Shown here piece after piece: positions 25,021 through 40,319 of a DNA stretch of 48,303 bases; position 1 is the first letter of the stretch, and each line of letters begins with the position of its first letter. The DNA is from Nemertoderma westbladi (lineage: Eukaryota; Xenacoelomorpha; Nemertodermatida; Nemertodermatidae), in the NCBI GenBank assembly GCA_032718475.1, contig JAUCBJ010006423.1:1-48303 (forward strand). Reading direction: 5' to 3'. The position numbers and the translations under genes are program-made. The notes beneath the pieces are model-generated. The model worked only from the letters and a program-made list of their open reading frames with translations, ran no database searches and was not told the origin of the DNA.

Positions 25021-27740
25021 GAGTCTACGGACAGAACCATGCGAGTAACACGTGAGTATACGGACAGAACCATGCGAGTAACACGTGAGTCTGAGTCTAC
25101 GGACAGAACCATGCGAGTAACACGTGAGTCTACGGACAGAACCATGCGAGTAACACGTGAGTCTACGGACAGAACCATGCGAGTAACACGTGAGTTTACG
25201 GACAGAACCATGCGAGTAACACGTGAGTCTGAGTCTACGGACAGAACCATGCGAGTAACACGTGAGTATACGGACAGAACCATGCGAGTAACACGTGAGT
25301 CTGAGTCTACGGACAGAACCATGCGAGTAACACGTGAGTTTACGGACAGAACCATGCGAGTAACACGTGAGTCTACGGACAGAACAATGCGAGTAACACG
25401 TGAGTTTACGGACAGAACCATGCGAGTAACACGTGAGTTTACGGACAGAACCATGCGAGTAACACGTGAGTCTACGGACAGAACCATGCGAGTAACACGT
25501 GAGTTTACGGACAGAACCATGCGAGTAACACGTGAGTTTACGGACAGAACCATGCGAGTAACACGTGAGTTTACGGACAGAACCATGCGAGTAACACGTG
25601 AGTTTACGGACAGAACCATGCGAGTAACACGTGAGTCTACGGACAGAACCATGCGAGTAACACGTGAGTTTACGGACAGAACCATGCGAGTAACACGTGA
25701 GTTTACGGACAGAACCATGCGAGTAACACGTGAGTATACGGACAGAACCATGCGAGTAACACGTGAGTATACGGACAGAACCATGCGAGTAACACGTGAG
25801 TCTACGGACAGAACCATGCGAGTAACACGTGAGTCTACGGACAGAACCATGCGAGTAACACGTGAGTCTGCGGACAGAACCATGCGAGTAACACGTGAGT
25901 CTACGGACAGAACCATGCGAGTAACACGTGAGTCTACGGACAGAACCATGCGAGTAACACGTGAGTTTACGGACAGAACCATGCGAGTAACACGTGAGTT
26001 TACGGACAGAACCATGCTAGTAACACGTGAGTTTACGGACAGAACCATGCGAGTAACACGTGAGTCTACGGACAGAACCATGCGAGTAACACGTGAGTCT
26101 ACGGACAGAACCATGCGAGTAACACGTGAGTTTACGGACAGAACCATGCGAGTAACACGTGAGTCTACGGACAGAACCATGCGAGTAACACGTGAGTCTA
26201 CGGACAGAACCATGCGAGTAACACGTGAGTCTACGGACAGAACCATGCGAGTAACACGTGAGTCTACGGACAGAACCATGCGAGTAACACGTGAGTCTAC
26301 GGACAGAACCATGCGAGTAACACGTGAGTTTACGGACAGAACCATGCGAGTAACACGTGAGTTTACGGACAGAACCATGCTAGTAACACGTGAGTTTACG
26401 GACAGAACCATGCGAGTAACACGTGAGTCTACGGACAGAACCATGCGAGTAACACGTGAGTCTACGGACAGAACCATGCGAGTAACACGTGAGTTTACGG
26501 ACAGAACCATGCGAGTAACACGTGAGTTTACGGACAGAACCATGCGAGTAACACGTGAGTCTGAGTCTACGGACAGAACCATGCGAGTAACACGTGAGTA
26601 TACGGACAGAACCATGCGAGTAACACGTGAGTCTGAGTCTACGGACAGAACCATGCGAGTAACACGTGAGTTTACGGACAGAACCATGCGAGTAACACGT
26701 GAGTCTACGGACAGAACCATGCGAGTAACACGTGAGTTTACGGACAGAACCATGCGAGTAACACGTGAGTTTACGGACAGAACCATGCGAGTAACACGTG
26801 AGTCTACGGACAGAACCATGCGAGTAACACGTGAGTTTACGGACAGAACCATGCGAGTAACACGTGAGTTTACGGACAGAACCATGCGAGTAACACGTGA
26901 GTTTACGGACAGAACCATGCGAGTAACACGTGAGTTTACGGACAGAACCATGCGAGTAACACGTGAGTCTACGGACAGAACCATGCGAGTAACACGTGAG
27001 TTTACGGACAGAACCATGCGAGTAACACGTGAGTTTACGGACAGAACCATGCGAGTAACACGTGAGTATACGGACAGAACCATGCGAGTAACACGTGAGT
27101 ATACGGACAGAACCATGCGAGTAACACGTGAGTCTACGGACAGAACCATGCGAGTAACACGTGAGTCTACGGACAGAACCATGCGAGTAACACGTGAGTC
27201 TACGGACAGAACCATGCGAGTAACACGTGAGTCTACGGACAGAACCATGCGAGTAACACGTGAGTCTACGGACAGAACCATGCGAGTAACACGTGAGTTT
27301 ACGGACAGAACCATGCGAGTAACACGTGAGTTTACGGACAGAACCATGCTAGTAACACGTGAGTTTACGGACAGAACCATGCGAGTAACACGTGAGTCTA
27401 CGGACAGAACCATGCGAGTAACACGTGAGTCTACGGACAGAACCATGCGAGTAACACGTGAGTTTACGGACAGAACCATGCGAGTAACACGTGAGTTTAC
27501 GGACAGAACCATGCGAGTAACACGTGAGTCTACGGACAGAACCATGCGAGTAACACGTGAGTTTACGGACAGAACCATGCGAGTAACACGTGAGTTTACG
27601 GACAGAACCATGCGAGTAACACGTGAGTATACGGACAGAACCATGCGAGTAACACGTGAGTATACGGACAGAACCATGCGAGTAACACGTGAGTCTACGG
27701 ACAGAACCATGCGAGTAACACGTGAGTCTACGGACAGAAC
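25021..27740 (+). repeat. Array 1 higher-order block, copy at +5588
   Basis: This ~2.7 kb stretch recurs at about 30609-33328 with a constant 5588-bp offset. Both copies share the private variant AACAATGC (25383 and 30971) that the 17.4 kb homologue lacks, so these two copies are closer relatives. Confidence 0.8.
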
Positions 27741-30700
27741 CATGCGAGTAACACGTGAGTCTACGGACAGAACCATGCGAGTAACACGTGAGTCTACGGA
27801 CAGAACCATGCGAGTAACACGTGAGTTTACGGACAGAACCATGCGAGTAACACGTGAGTTTACGGACAGAACCATGCTAGTAACACGTGAGTTTACGGAC
27901 AGAACCATGCGAGTAACACGTGAGTCTACGGACAGAACCATGCGAGTAACACGTGAGTTTACGGACAGAACCATGCGAGTAACACGTGAGTTTACGGACA
28001 GAACCATGCGAGTAACACGTGAGTATACGGACAGAACCATGCGAGTAACACGTGAGTATACGGACAGAACCATGCGAGTAACACGTGAGTTTACGGACAG
28101 AACCATGCGAGTAACACGTGAGTTTACGGACAGAACCATGCGAGTAACACGTGAGTTTACGGACAGAACCATGCGAGTAACACGTGAGTTTACGGACAGA
28201 ACCATGCTAGCAACACGTGAGTTTACGGACAGAACCATGCGAGTAACACGTGAGTCTGAGTCTACGGACAGAACCATGCGAGTAACACGTGAGTTTACGG
28301 ACAGAACCATGCGAGTAACACGTGAGTCTGGACTACGGACAGAACCATGCGAGTAACACGTGAGTCTGAGTCTACGGACAGAACCATGCGAGTAACACGT
28401 GAGTTTACGGACAGAACCATGCGAGTAACACGTGAGTCTACGGACAGAACCATGCGAGTAACACGTGAGTCTGAGTCTACGGACAGAACCATGCGAGTAA
28501 CACGTGAGTCTACGGACAGAACCATGCGAGTAACACGTGAGTTTACGGACAGAACCATGCGAGTAACACGTGAGTCTGAGTCTACGGACAGAACCATGCG
28601 AGTAACACGTGAGTCTACGGACAGAACCATGCGAGTAACACGTGAGTCTACGGACAGAACCATGCGAGTAACACGTGAGTCTACGGACAGAACCATGCGA
28701 GTAACACGTGAGTCTACGGACAGAACCATGCGAGTAACACGTGAGTTTACGGACAGAACCATGCGAGTAACACGTGAGTTTACGGACAGAACCATGCGAG
28801 TAACACGTGAGTCTACGGACAGAACCATGCGAGTAACACGTGAGTTTACGGACAGAACCATGCGAGTAACACGTGAGTTTACGGACAGAACCATGCGAGT
28901 AACACGTGAGTCTACGGACAGAACCATGCGAGTAACACGTGAGTATACGGACAGAACCATGCGAGTAACACGTGAGTCTACGGACAGAACCATGCGAGTA
29001 ACACGTGAGTCTACGGACAGAACCATGCGAGTAACACGTGAGTCTACGGACAGAACCATGCGAGTAACACGTGAGTCTACGGACAGAACCATGCGAGTAA
29101 CACGTGAGTCTACGGACAGAACCATGCGAGTAACACGTGAGTTTACGGACAGAACCATGCGAGTAACACGTGAGTTTACGGACAGAACCATGCTAGTAAC
29201 ACGTGAGTTTACGGACAGAACCATGCGAGTAACACGTGAGTCTACGGACAGAACCATGCGAGTAACACGTGAGTCTACGGACAGAACCATGCGAGTAACA
29301 CGTGAGTTTACGGACAGAACCATGCGAGTAACACGTGAGTTTACGGACAGAACCATGCGAGTAACACGTGAGTCTACGGACAGAACCATGCGAGTAACAC
29401 GTGAGTTTACGGACAGAACCATGCGAGTAACACGTGAGTTTACGGACAGAACCATGCGAGTAACACGTGAGTATACGGACAGAACCATGCGAGTAACACG
29501 TGAGTATACGGACAGAACCATGCGAGTAACACGTGAGTCTACGGACAGAACCATGCGAGTAACACGTGAGTCTACGGACAGAACCATGCGAGTAACACGT
29601 GAGTCTGCGGACAGAACCATGCGAGTAACACGTGAGTCTACGGACAGAACCATGCGAGTAACACGTGAGTCTACGGACAGAACCATGCGAGTAACACGTG
29701 AGTTTACGGACAGAACCATGCGAGTAACACGTGAGTTTACGGACAGAACCATGCTAGTAACACGTGAGTTTACGGACAGAACCATGCGAGTAACACGTGA
29801 GTCTACGGACAGAACCATGCGAGTAACACGTGAGTTTACGGACAGAACCATGCGAGTAACACGTGAGTTTACGGACAGAACCATGCGAGTAACACGTGAG
29901 TATACGGACAGAACCATGCGAGTAACACGTGAGTATACGGACAGAACCATGCGAGTAACACGTGAGTTTACGGACAGAACCATGCGAGTAACACGTGAGT
30001 TTACGGACAGAACCATGCGAGTAACACGTGAGTCTACGGACAGAACCATGCGAGTAACACGTGAGTCTACGGACAGAACCATGCGAGTAACACGTGAGTC
30101 TACGGACAGAACCATGCGAGTAACACGTGAGTTTACGGACAGAACCATGCGAGTAACACGTGAGTTTACGGACAGAACCATGCTAGTAACACGTGAGTTT
30201 ACGGACAGAACCATGCGAGTAACACGTGAGTCTACGGACAGAACCATGCGAGTAACACGTGAGTCTACGGACAGAACCATGCGAGTAACACGTGAGTTTA
30301 CGGACAGAACCATGCGAGTAACACGTGAGTTTACGGACAGAACCATGCTAGCAACACGTGAGTTTACGGACAGAACCATGCGAGTAACACGTGAGTCTGA
30401 GTCTACGGACAGAACCATGCGAGTAACACGTGAGTTTACGGACAGAACCATGCGAGTAACACGTGAGTCTGAGACTACGGACAGAACCATGCGAGTAACA
30501 CGTGAGTCTACGGACAGAACCATGCGAGTAACACGTGAGTCTACGGACAGAACCATGCGAGTAACACGTGAGTCTACGGACAGAACCATGCGAGTAACAC
30601 GTGAGTCTGAGTCTACGGACAGAACCATGCGAGTAACACGTGAGTATACGGACAGAACCATGCGAGTAACACGTGAGTCTGAGTCTACGGACAGAACCAT

Positions 30701-33700
30701 GCGAGTAACACGTGAGTCTACGGACAGAACCATGCGAGTAACACGTGAGTCTACGGACAGAACCATGCGAGTAACACGTGAGTTTACGGACAGAACCATG
30801 CGAGTAACACGTGAGTCTGAGTCTACGGACAGAACCATGCGAGTAACACGTGAGTATACGGACAGAACCATGCGAGTAACACGTGAGTCTGAGTCTACGG
30901 ACAGAACCATGCGAGTAACACGTGAGTTTACGGACAGAACCATGCGAGTAACACGTGAGTCTACGGACAGAACAATGCGAGTAACACGTGAGTTTACGGA
31001 CAGAACCATGCGAGTAACACGTGAGTTTACGGACAGAACCATGCGAGTAACACGTGAGTCTACGGACAGAACCATGCGAGTAACACGTGAGTTTACGGAC
31101 AGAACCATGCGAGTAACACGTGAGTTTACGGACAGAACCATGCGAGTAACACGTGAGTTTACGGACAGAACCATGCGAGTAACACGTGAGTTTACGGACA
31201 GAACCATGCGAGTAACACGTGAGTCTACGGACAGAACCATGCGAGTAACACGTGAGTTTACGGACAGAACCATGCGAGTAACACGTGAGTTTACGGACAG
31301 AACCATGCGAGTAACACGTGAGTATACGGACAGAACCATGCGAGTAACACGTGAGTATACGGACAGAACCATGCGAGTAACACGTGAGTCTACGGACAGA
31401 ACCATGCGAGTAACACGTGAGTCTACGGACAGAACCATGCGAGTAACACGTGAGTCTGCGGACAGAACCATGCGAGTAACACGTGAGTCTACGGACAGAA
31501 CCATGCGAGTAACACGTGAGTCTACGGACAGAACCATGCGAGTAACACGTGAGTTTACGGACAGAACCATGCGAGTAACACGTGAGTTTACGGACAGAAC
31601 CATGCTAGTAACACGTGAGTTTACGGACAGAACCATGCGAGTAACACGTGAGTCTACGGACAGAACCATGCGAGTAACACGTGAGTCTACGGACAGAACC
31701 ATGCGAGTAACACGTGAGTTTACGGACAGAACCATGCGAGTAACACGTGAGTCTACGGACAGAACCATGCGAGTAACACGTGAGTCTACGGACAGAACCA
31801 TGCGAGTAACACGTGAGTCTACGGACAGAACCATGCGAGTAACACGTGAGTCTACGGACAGAACCATGCGAGTAACACGTGAGTCTACGGACAGAACCAT
31901 GCGAGTAACACGTGAGTTTACGGACAGAACCATGCGAGTAACACGTGAGTTTACGGACAGAACCATGCTAGTAACACGTGAGTTTACGGACAGAACCATG
32001 CGAGTAACACGTGAGTCTACGGACAGAACCATGCGAGTAACACGTGAGTCTACGGACAGAACCATGCGAGTAACACGTGAGTTTACGGACAGAACCATGC
32101 GAGTAACACGTGAGTTTACGGACAGAACCATGCGAGTAACACGTGAGTCTGAGTCTACGGACAGAACCATGCGAGTAACACGTGAGTATACGGACAGAAC
32201 CATGCGAGTAACACGTGAGTCTGAGTCTACGGACAGAACCATGCGAGTAACACGTGAGTTTACGGACAGAACCATGCGAGTAACACGTGAGTCTACGGAC
32301 AGAACCATGCGAGTAACACGTGAGTTTACGGACAGAACCATGCGAGTAACACGTGAGTTTACGGACAGAACCATGCGAGTAACACGTGAGTCTACGGACA
32401 GAACCATGCGAGTAACACGTGAGTTTACGGACAGAACCATGCGAGTAACACGTGAGTTTACGGACAGAACCATGCGAGTAACACGTGAGTTTACGGACAG
32501 AACCATGCGAGTAACACGTGAGTTTACGGACAGAACCATGCGAGTAACACGTGAGTCTACGGACAGAACCATGCGAGTAACACGTGAGTTTACGGACAGA
32601 ACCATGCGAGTAACACGTGAGTTTACGGACAGAACCATGCGAGTAACACGTGAGTATACGGACAGAACCATGCGAGTAACACGTGAGTATACGGACAGAA
32701 CCATGCGAGTAACACGTGAGTCTACGGACAGAACCATGCGAGTAACACGTGAGTCTACGGACAGAACCATGCGAGTAACACGTGAGTCTACGGACAGAAC
32801 CATGCGAGTAACACGTGAGTCTACGGACAGAACCATGCGAGTAACACGTGAGTCTACGGACAGAACCATGCGAGTAACACGTGAGTTTACGGACAGAACC
32901 ATGCGAGTAACACGTGAGTTTACGGACAGAACCATGCTAGTAACACGTGAGTTTACGGACAGAACCATGCGAGTAACACGTGAGTCTACGGACAGAACCA
33001 TGCGAGTAACACGTGAGTCTACGGACAGAACCATGCGAGTAACACGTGAGTTTACGGACAGAACCATGCGAGTAACACGTGAGTTTACGGACAGAACCAT
33101 GCGAGTAACACGTGAGTCTACGGACAGAACCATGCGAGTAACACGTGAGTTTACGGACAGAACCATGCGAGTAACACGTGAGTTTACGGACAGAACCATG
33201 CGAGTAACACGTGAGTATACGGACAGAACCATGCGAGTAACACGTGAGTATACGGACAGAACCATGCGAGTAACACGTGATTCTACGGACAGAACCATGC
33301 GAGTAACACGTGAGTCTACGGACAGAACCATGCGAGTAACACGTGAGTCTGCGGACAGAACCATGCGAGTAACACGTGAGTCTACGGACAGAACCATGCG
33401 AGTAACACGTGAGTCTACGGACAGAACCATGCGAGTAACACGTGAGTTTACGGACAGAACCATGCGAGTAACACGTGAGTTTACGGACAGAACCATGCTA
33501 GTAACACGTGAGTTTACGGACAGAACCATGCGAGTAACACGTGAGTCTACGGACAGAACCATGCGAGTAACACGTGAGTTTACGGACATAACCATGCGAG
33601 TAACACGTGAGTTTACGGACAGAACCATGCGAGTAACACGTGAGTATACGGACAGAACCATGCGAGTAACACGTGAGTATACGGACAGAACCATGCGAGT

Positions 33701-36700
33701 AACACGTGAGTTTACGGACAGAACCATGCGAGTAACACGTGAGTTTACGGACAGAACCATGCGAGTAACACGTGAGTTTACGGACAGAACCATGCGAGTA
33801 ACACGTGAGTTTACGGACAGAACCATGCTAGCAACACGTGAGTTTACGGACAGAACCATGCGAGTAACACGTGAGTCTGAGTCTACGGACAGAACCATGC
33901 GAGTAACACGTGAGTTTACGGACAGAACCATGCGAGTAACACGTGAGTCTGAGACTACGGACAGAACCATGCGAGTAACACGTGAGTCTGAGTCTACGGA
34001 CAGAACCATGCGAGTAACACGTGAGTTTACGGACAGAACCATGCGAGTAACACGTGAGTCTACGGACAGAACCATGCGAGTAACACGTGAGTCTGAGTCT
34101 ACGGACAGAACCATGCGAGTAACACGTGAGTCTACGGACAGAACCATGCGAGTAACACGTGAGTTTACGGACAGAACCATGCGAGTAACACGTGAGTCTG
34201 AGTCTACGGACAGAACCATGCGAGTAACACGTGAGTCTACGGACAGAACCATGCGAGTAACACGTGAGTCTACGGACAGAACCATGCGAGTAACACGTGA
34301 GTCTACGGACAGAACCATGCGAGTAACTCGTGAGTCTACGGACAGAACCATGCGAGTAACACGTGAGTTTACGGACAGAACCATGCGAGTAACACGTGAG
34401 TTTACGGACAGAACCATGCGAGTAACACGTGAGTCTACGGACAGAACCATGCGAGTAACACGTGAGTTTACGGACAGAACCATGCGAGTAACACGTGAGT
34501 TTACGGACAGAACCATGCGAGTAACACGTGAGTCTACGGACAGAACCATGCGAGTAACACGTGAGTATACGGACAGAACCATGCGAGTAACACGTGAGTC
34601 TACGGACAGAACCATGCGAGTAACACGTGAGTCTACGGACAGAACCATGCGAGTAACACGTGAGTCTACGGACAGAACCATGCGAGTAACACGTGAGTCT
34701 ACGGACAGAACCATGCGAGTAACACGTGAGTCTACGGACAGAACCATGCGAGTAACACGTGAGTTTACGGACAGAACCATGCGAGTAACACGTGAGTTTA
34801 CGGACAGAACCATGCTAGTAACACGTGAGTTTACGGACAGAACCATGCGAGTAACACGTGAGTCTACGGACAGAACCATGCGAGTAACACGTGAGTCTAC
34901 GGACAGAACCATGCGAGTAACACGTGAGTTTACGGACAGAACCATGCGAGTAACACGTGAGTTTACGGACAGAACCATGCGAGTAACACGTGAGTCTACG
35001 GACAGAACCATGCGAGTAACACGTGAGTTTACGGACAGAACCATGCGAGTAACACGTGAGTTTACGGACAGAACCATGCGAGTAACACGTGAGTATACGG
35101 ACAGAACCATGCGAGTAACACGTGAGTATACGGACAGAACCATGCGAGTAACACGTGAGTCTACGGACAGAACCATGCGAGTAACACGTGAGTCTACGGA
35201 CAGAACCATGCGAGTAACACGTGAGTCTGCGGACAGAACCATGCGAGTAACACGTGAGTCTACGGACAGAACCATGCGAGTAACACGTGAGTCTACGGAC
35301 AGAACCATGCGAGTAACACGTGAGTTTACGGACAGAACCATGCGAGTAACACGTGAGTTTACGGACAGAACCATGCTAGTAACACGTGAGTTTACGGACA
35401 GAACCATGCGAGTAACACGTGAGTCTACGGACAGAACCATGCGAGTAACACGTGAGTTTACGGACATAACCATGCGAGTAACACGTGAGTTTACGGACAG
35501 AACCATGCGAGTAACACGTGAGTATACGGACAGAACCATGCGAGTAACACGTGAGTATACGGACAGAACCATGCGAGTAACACGTGAGTTTACGGACAGA
35601 ACCATGCGAGTAACACGTGAGTTTACGGACAGAACCATGCGAGTAACACGTGAGTCTACGGACAGAACCATGCGAGTAACACGTGAGTCTACGGACAGAA
35701 CCATGCGAGTAACACGTGAGTCTACGGACAGAACCATGCGAGTAACACGTGAGTTTACGGACAGAACCATGCGAGTAACACGTGAGTTTACGGACAGAAC
35801 CATGCTAGTAACACGTGAGTTTACGGACAGAACCATGCGAGTAACACGTGAGTCTACGGACAGAACCATGCGAGTAACACGTGAGTCTACGGACAGAACC
35901 ATGCGAGTAACACGTGAGTTTACGGACAGAACCATGCGAGTAACACGTGAGTTTACGGACAGAACCATGCTAGCAACACGTGAGTTTACGGACAGAACCA
36001 TGCGAGTAACACGTGAGTCTGAGTCTACGGACAGAACCATGCGAGTAACACGTGAGTTTACGGACAGAACCATGCGAGTAACACGTGAGTCTGAGACTAC
36101 GGACAGAACCATGCGAGTAACACGTGAGTCTGAGTCTACGGACAGAACCATGCGAGTAACACGTGAGTTTACGGACAGAACCATGCGAGTAACACGTGAG
36201 TCTACGGACAGAACCATGCGAGTAACACGTGAGTCTGAGTCTACGGACAGAACCATGCGAGTAACACGTGAGTCTACGGACAGAACCATGCGAGTAACAC
36301 GTGAGTTTACGGACAGAACCATGCGAGTAACACGTGAGTCTGAGTCTACGGACACAACCATGCGAGTAACACGTGAGTTTACGGACAGAACCATGCGAGT
36401 AACACGTGAGTTTACGGACAGAACCATGCGAGTAACACGTGAGTATACGGAAAGAACCATGCGAGTAACACGTGAGTCTACGGACAGAACCATGCGAGTA
36501 ACACGTGAGTCTGAGTCTACGGACAGAACCATGCGAGTAACACGTGAGTTTACGGACAGAACCATGCGAGTAACACGTGAGTTTACGGACAGAACCATGC
36601 GAGTAACACGTGAGTCTACGGACAGAACCATGCGAGTAACACGTGAGTCTACGGACAGAACCATGCGAGTAACACGTGAGTCTGAGTCTACGGACAGAAC

Positions 36701-39700
36701 CATGCGAGTAACACGTGAGTCTGAGTCTACGGACAGAACCATGCGAGTAACACGTGAGTCTGAGTCTACGGACAGAACCATGCGAGTAACACGTGAGTCT
36801 GAGTCTACGGACAGAACCATGCGAGTAACACGTGAGTCTGAGTCTACGGACAGAACCATGCGAGTAACACGTGAGTCTGAGTCTACGGACAGAACCATGC
36901 GAGTAACACGTGAGTTTACGGACAGAACCATGCGAGTAACACGTGAGTTTACGGACAGAACCATGCGAGTAACACGTGAGTCTACGGACAGAACCATGCG
37001 AGTAACACGTGAGTCTGAGTCTACGGACAGAACCATGCGAGTAACACGTGAGTTTACGGACAGAACCATGCGAGTAACACGTGAGTTTACGGACAGAACC
37101 ATGCGAGTAACACGTGAGTCTACGGACAGAACCATGCGAGTAACACGTGAGTCTGAGTCTACGGACAGAACCATGCGAGTAACACGTGAGTTTACGGACA
37201 GAACCATGCGAGTAACACGTGAGTTTACGGACAGAACCATGCGATTAACACGTGAGTCTACGGACAGAACCATGCGAGTAACACGTGAGTCTACGGACAG
37301 AACCATGCGAGTAACACGTGAGTCTGAGTTTACGGACAGAACCATGCGAGTAACACGTGAGTCTGAGTCTACGGACAGAACCATGCGAGTAACACGTGAG
37401 TCTACGGACAGAACCATGCGAGTAACACGTGAGTCTGAGTCTACGGACAGAACCATGCGAGTAACACGTGAGTCTGAGTCTACGGACAGAACCATGCGAG
37501 TAACACGTGAGTCTGAGTCTACGGACAGAACCATGCGAGTAACACGTGAGTCTGAGTCTACGGACAGAACCATGCGAGTAACACGTGAGTTTACGGACAG
37601 AACCATGCGAGTAACACGTGAGTTTACGGACAGAACCATGCGAGTAACACGTGAGTCTACGGACAGAACCATGCGAGTAACACGTGAGTCTACGGACAGA
37701 ACCATGCGAGTAACACGTGAGTTTACGGACAGAACCATGCGAGTAACACGTGAGTTTACGGACAGAACCATGCGAGTAACACGTGAGTCTACGGACAGAA
37801 CCATGCGAGTAACACGTGAGTCTGAGTCTACGGACAGAACCATGCGAGTAACACGTGAGTCTGAGTCTACGGACAGAACCATGCGAGTAACACGTGAGTC
37901 TGAGTCTACGGACAGAACCATGCGAGTAACACGTGAGTCTGAGTCTACGGACAGAACCATGCGAGTAACACGTGAGTTTACGGACAGAACCATGCGAGTA
38001 ACACGTGAGTCTACGGACAGAACCATGCGAGTAACACGTGAGTCTACGGACAGAACCATGCGAGTAACACGTGAGTTTACGGACAGAACCATGCGAGTAA
38101 CACGTGAGTTTACGGACAGAACCATGCGAGTAACACGTGAGTTTACGGACAGAACCATGCGAGTAACACGTGAGTCTACGGACAGAACCATGCGAGTAAC
38201 ACGTGAGTCTACGGACAGAACCATGCGAGTAACACGTGAGTCTGAGTATACGGAAAGAACCATGCGAGTAACACGTGAGTCTACGGACAGAACCATGCGA
38301 GTAACACGTGAGTCTACGGACAGAACCATGCGAGTAACACGTGAGTCTACGGACAGAACCATGCGAGTAACACGTGAGTCTACGGACAGAACCATGCGAG
38401 TAACACGTGAGTCTGAGTATACGGAAAGAACCATGCGAGTAACACGTGAGTCTACGGACAGAACCATGCGAGTAACACGTGAGTCTACGGACAGAACCAT
38501 GCGAGTAACACGTGAGTTTACGGACAGAACCATGCGAGTAACACGTGAGTCTACGGACAGAACCATGCGAGTAACACGTGAGTCTACGGACAGAACCATG
38601 CGAGTAACACGTGAGTTTACGGACAGAACCATGCGAGTAACACGTGAGTCTACGGACAGAACCATGCGAGTAACACGTGAGTCTACGGACAGAACCATGC
38701 GAGTAACACGTGAGTTTACGGACAGAACCATGCGAGTAACACGTGAGTTTACGGACAGAACCATGCGAGTAACACGTGAGTCTACGGACAGAACCATGCG
38801 AGTAACACGTGAGTCTACGGACAGAACCATGCGAGTAACACGTGAGTCTGAGTATACGGAAAGAACCATGCGAGTAACACGTGAGTCTACGGACAGAACC
38901 ATGCGAGTAACACGTGAGTTTACGGACAGAACCATGCGAGTAACACGTGAGTCTACGGACAGAACCATGCGAGTAACACGTGAGTCTACGGACAGAACCA
39001 TGCGAGTAACACGTGAGTTTACGGACAGAACCATGCGAGTAACACGTGAGTTTACGGACAGAACCATGCGAGTAACACGTGAGTCTACGGACAGAACCAT
39101 GCGAGTAACACGTGAGTCTGAGTTTACGGACAGAACCATGCGAGTAACACGTGAGTCTGAGTTTACGGACAGAACCATGCGAGTAACACGTGAGTTTACG
39201 GACAGAACCATGCGAGTAACACGTGAGTTTACGGACAGAACCATGCGAGTAACACGTGAGTTTACGGACAGAACCATGCGAGTAACACGTGAGTTTACGG
39301 ACAGAACCATGCGAGTAACACGTGAGTCTACGGACAGAACCATGCGAGTAACACGTGAGTCTACGCCCAGAACCATGCGAGTAACACGTGAGTTTACGGA
39401 CAGAACCATGCGAGTAACACGTGAGTTTACGGACAGAACCATGCGAGTAACACGTGAGTCTACGGACAGAACCATGCGAGTAACACGTGAGTTTACGGAC
39501 AGAACCATGCGAGTAACACGTGAGTTTACGGACAGAACCATGCGAGTAACACGTGAGTTTACGGACAGAACCATGCGAGTAACACGTGAGTCTACGGACA
39601 GAACCATGCGAGTAACACGTGAGTTTACGGACAGAACCATGCGAGTAACACGTGAGTCTACGGACAGAAACATGCTGGTGACACGTGAGTCTGAGTCTAC

Positions 39701-40319
39701 GGACAGAACCATGCGAGTAACGCGTGAGTTTACGGACAGAACCATGCGAGTAACACGTGAGTTTACGGACAGAACCATGCGAGTAACACGTGAGTTTACG
39801 GACAGAACCATGCGAGTAACACGTGAGTCTACGGACAGAACCATGCGAGTAACACGTGAGTCTACGCCCAGAACCATGCGAGTAACACGTGAGTTTACGG
39901 ACAGAACCATGCGAGTAACACGTGAGTTTACGGACAGAACCATGCGAGTAACACGTGAGTCTACGGACAGAACCATGCGAGTAACACGTGAGTTTACGGA
40001 CAGAACCATGCGAGTAACACGTGAGTTTACGGACAGAACCATGCGAGTAACACGTGAGTTTACGGACAGAACCATGCGAGTAACACGTGAGTTTACGGAC
40101 AGAACCATGCGAGTAACACGTGAGTCTACGGACAGAACCATGCGAGTAACACGTGAGTTTACGGACAGAACCATGCGAGTAACACGTGAGTCTACGGACA
40201 GAAACATGCTGGTGACACGTGAGTCTGAGTCTACGGACAGAACCATGCGAGTAACGCGTGAGTTTACGGACAGAACCATGCGAGTAACACGTGAGTTTAC
40301 GGACAGAACCATGCGAGTA

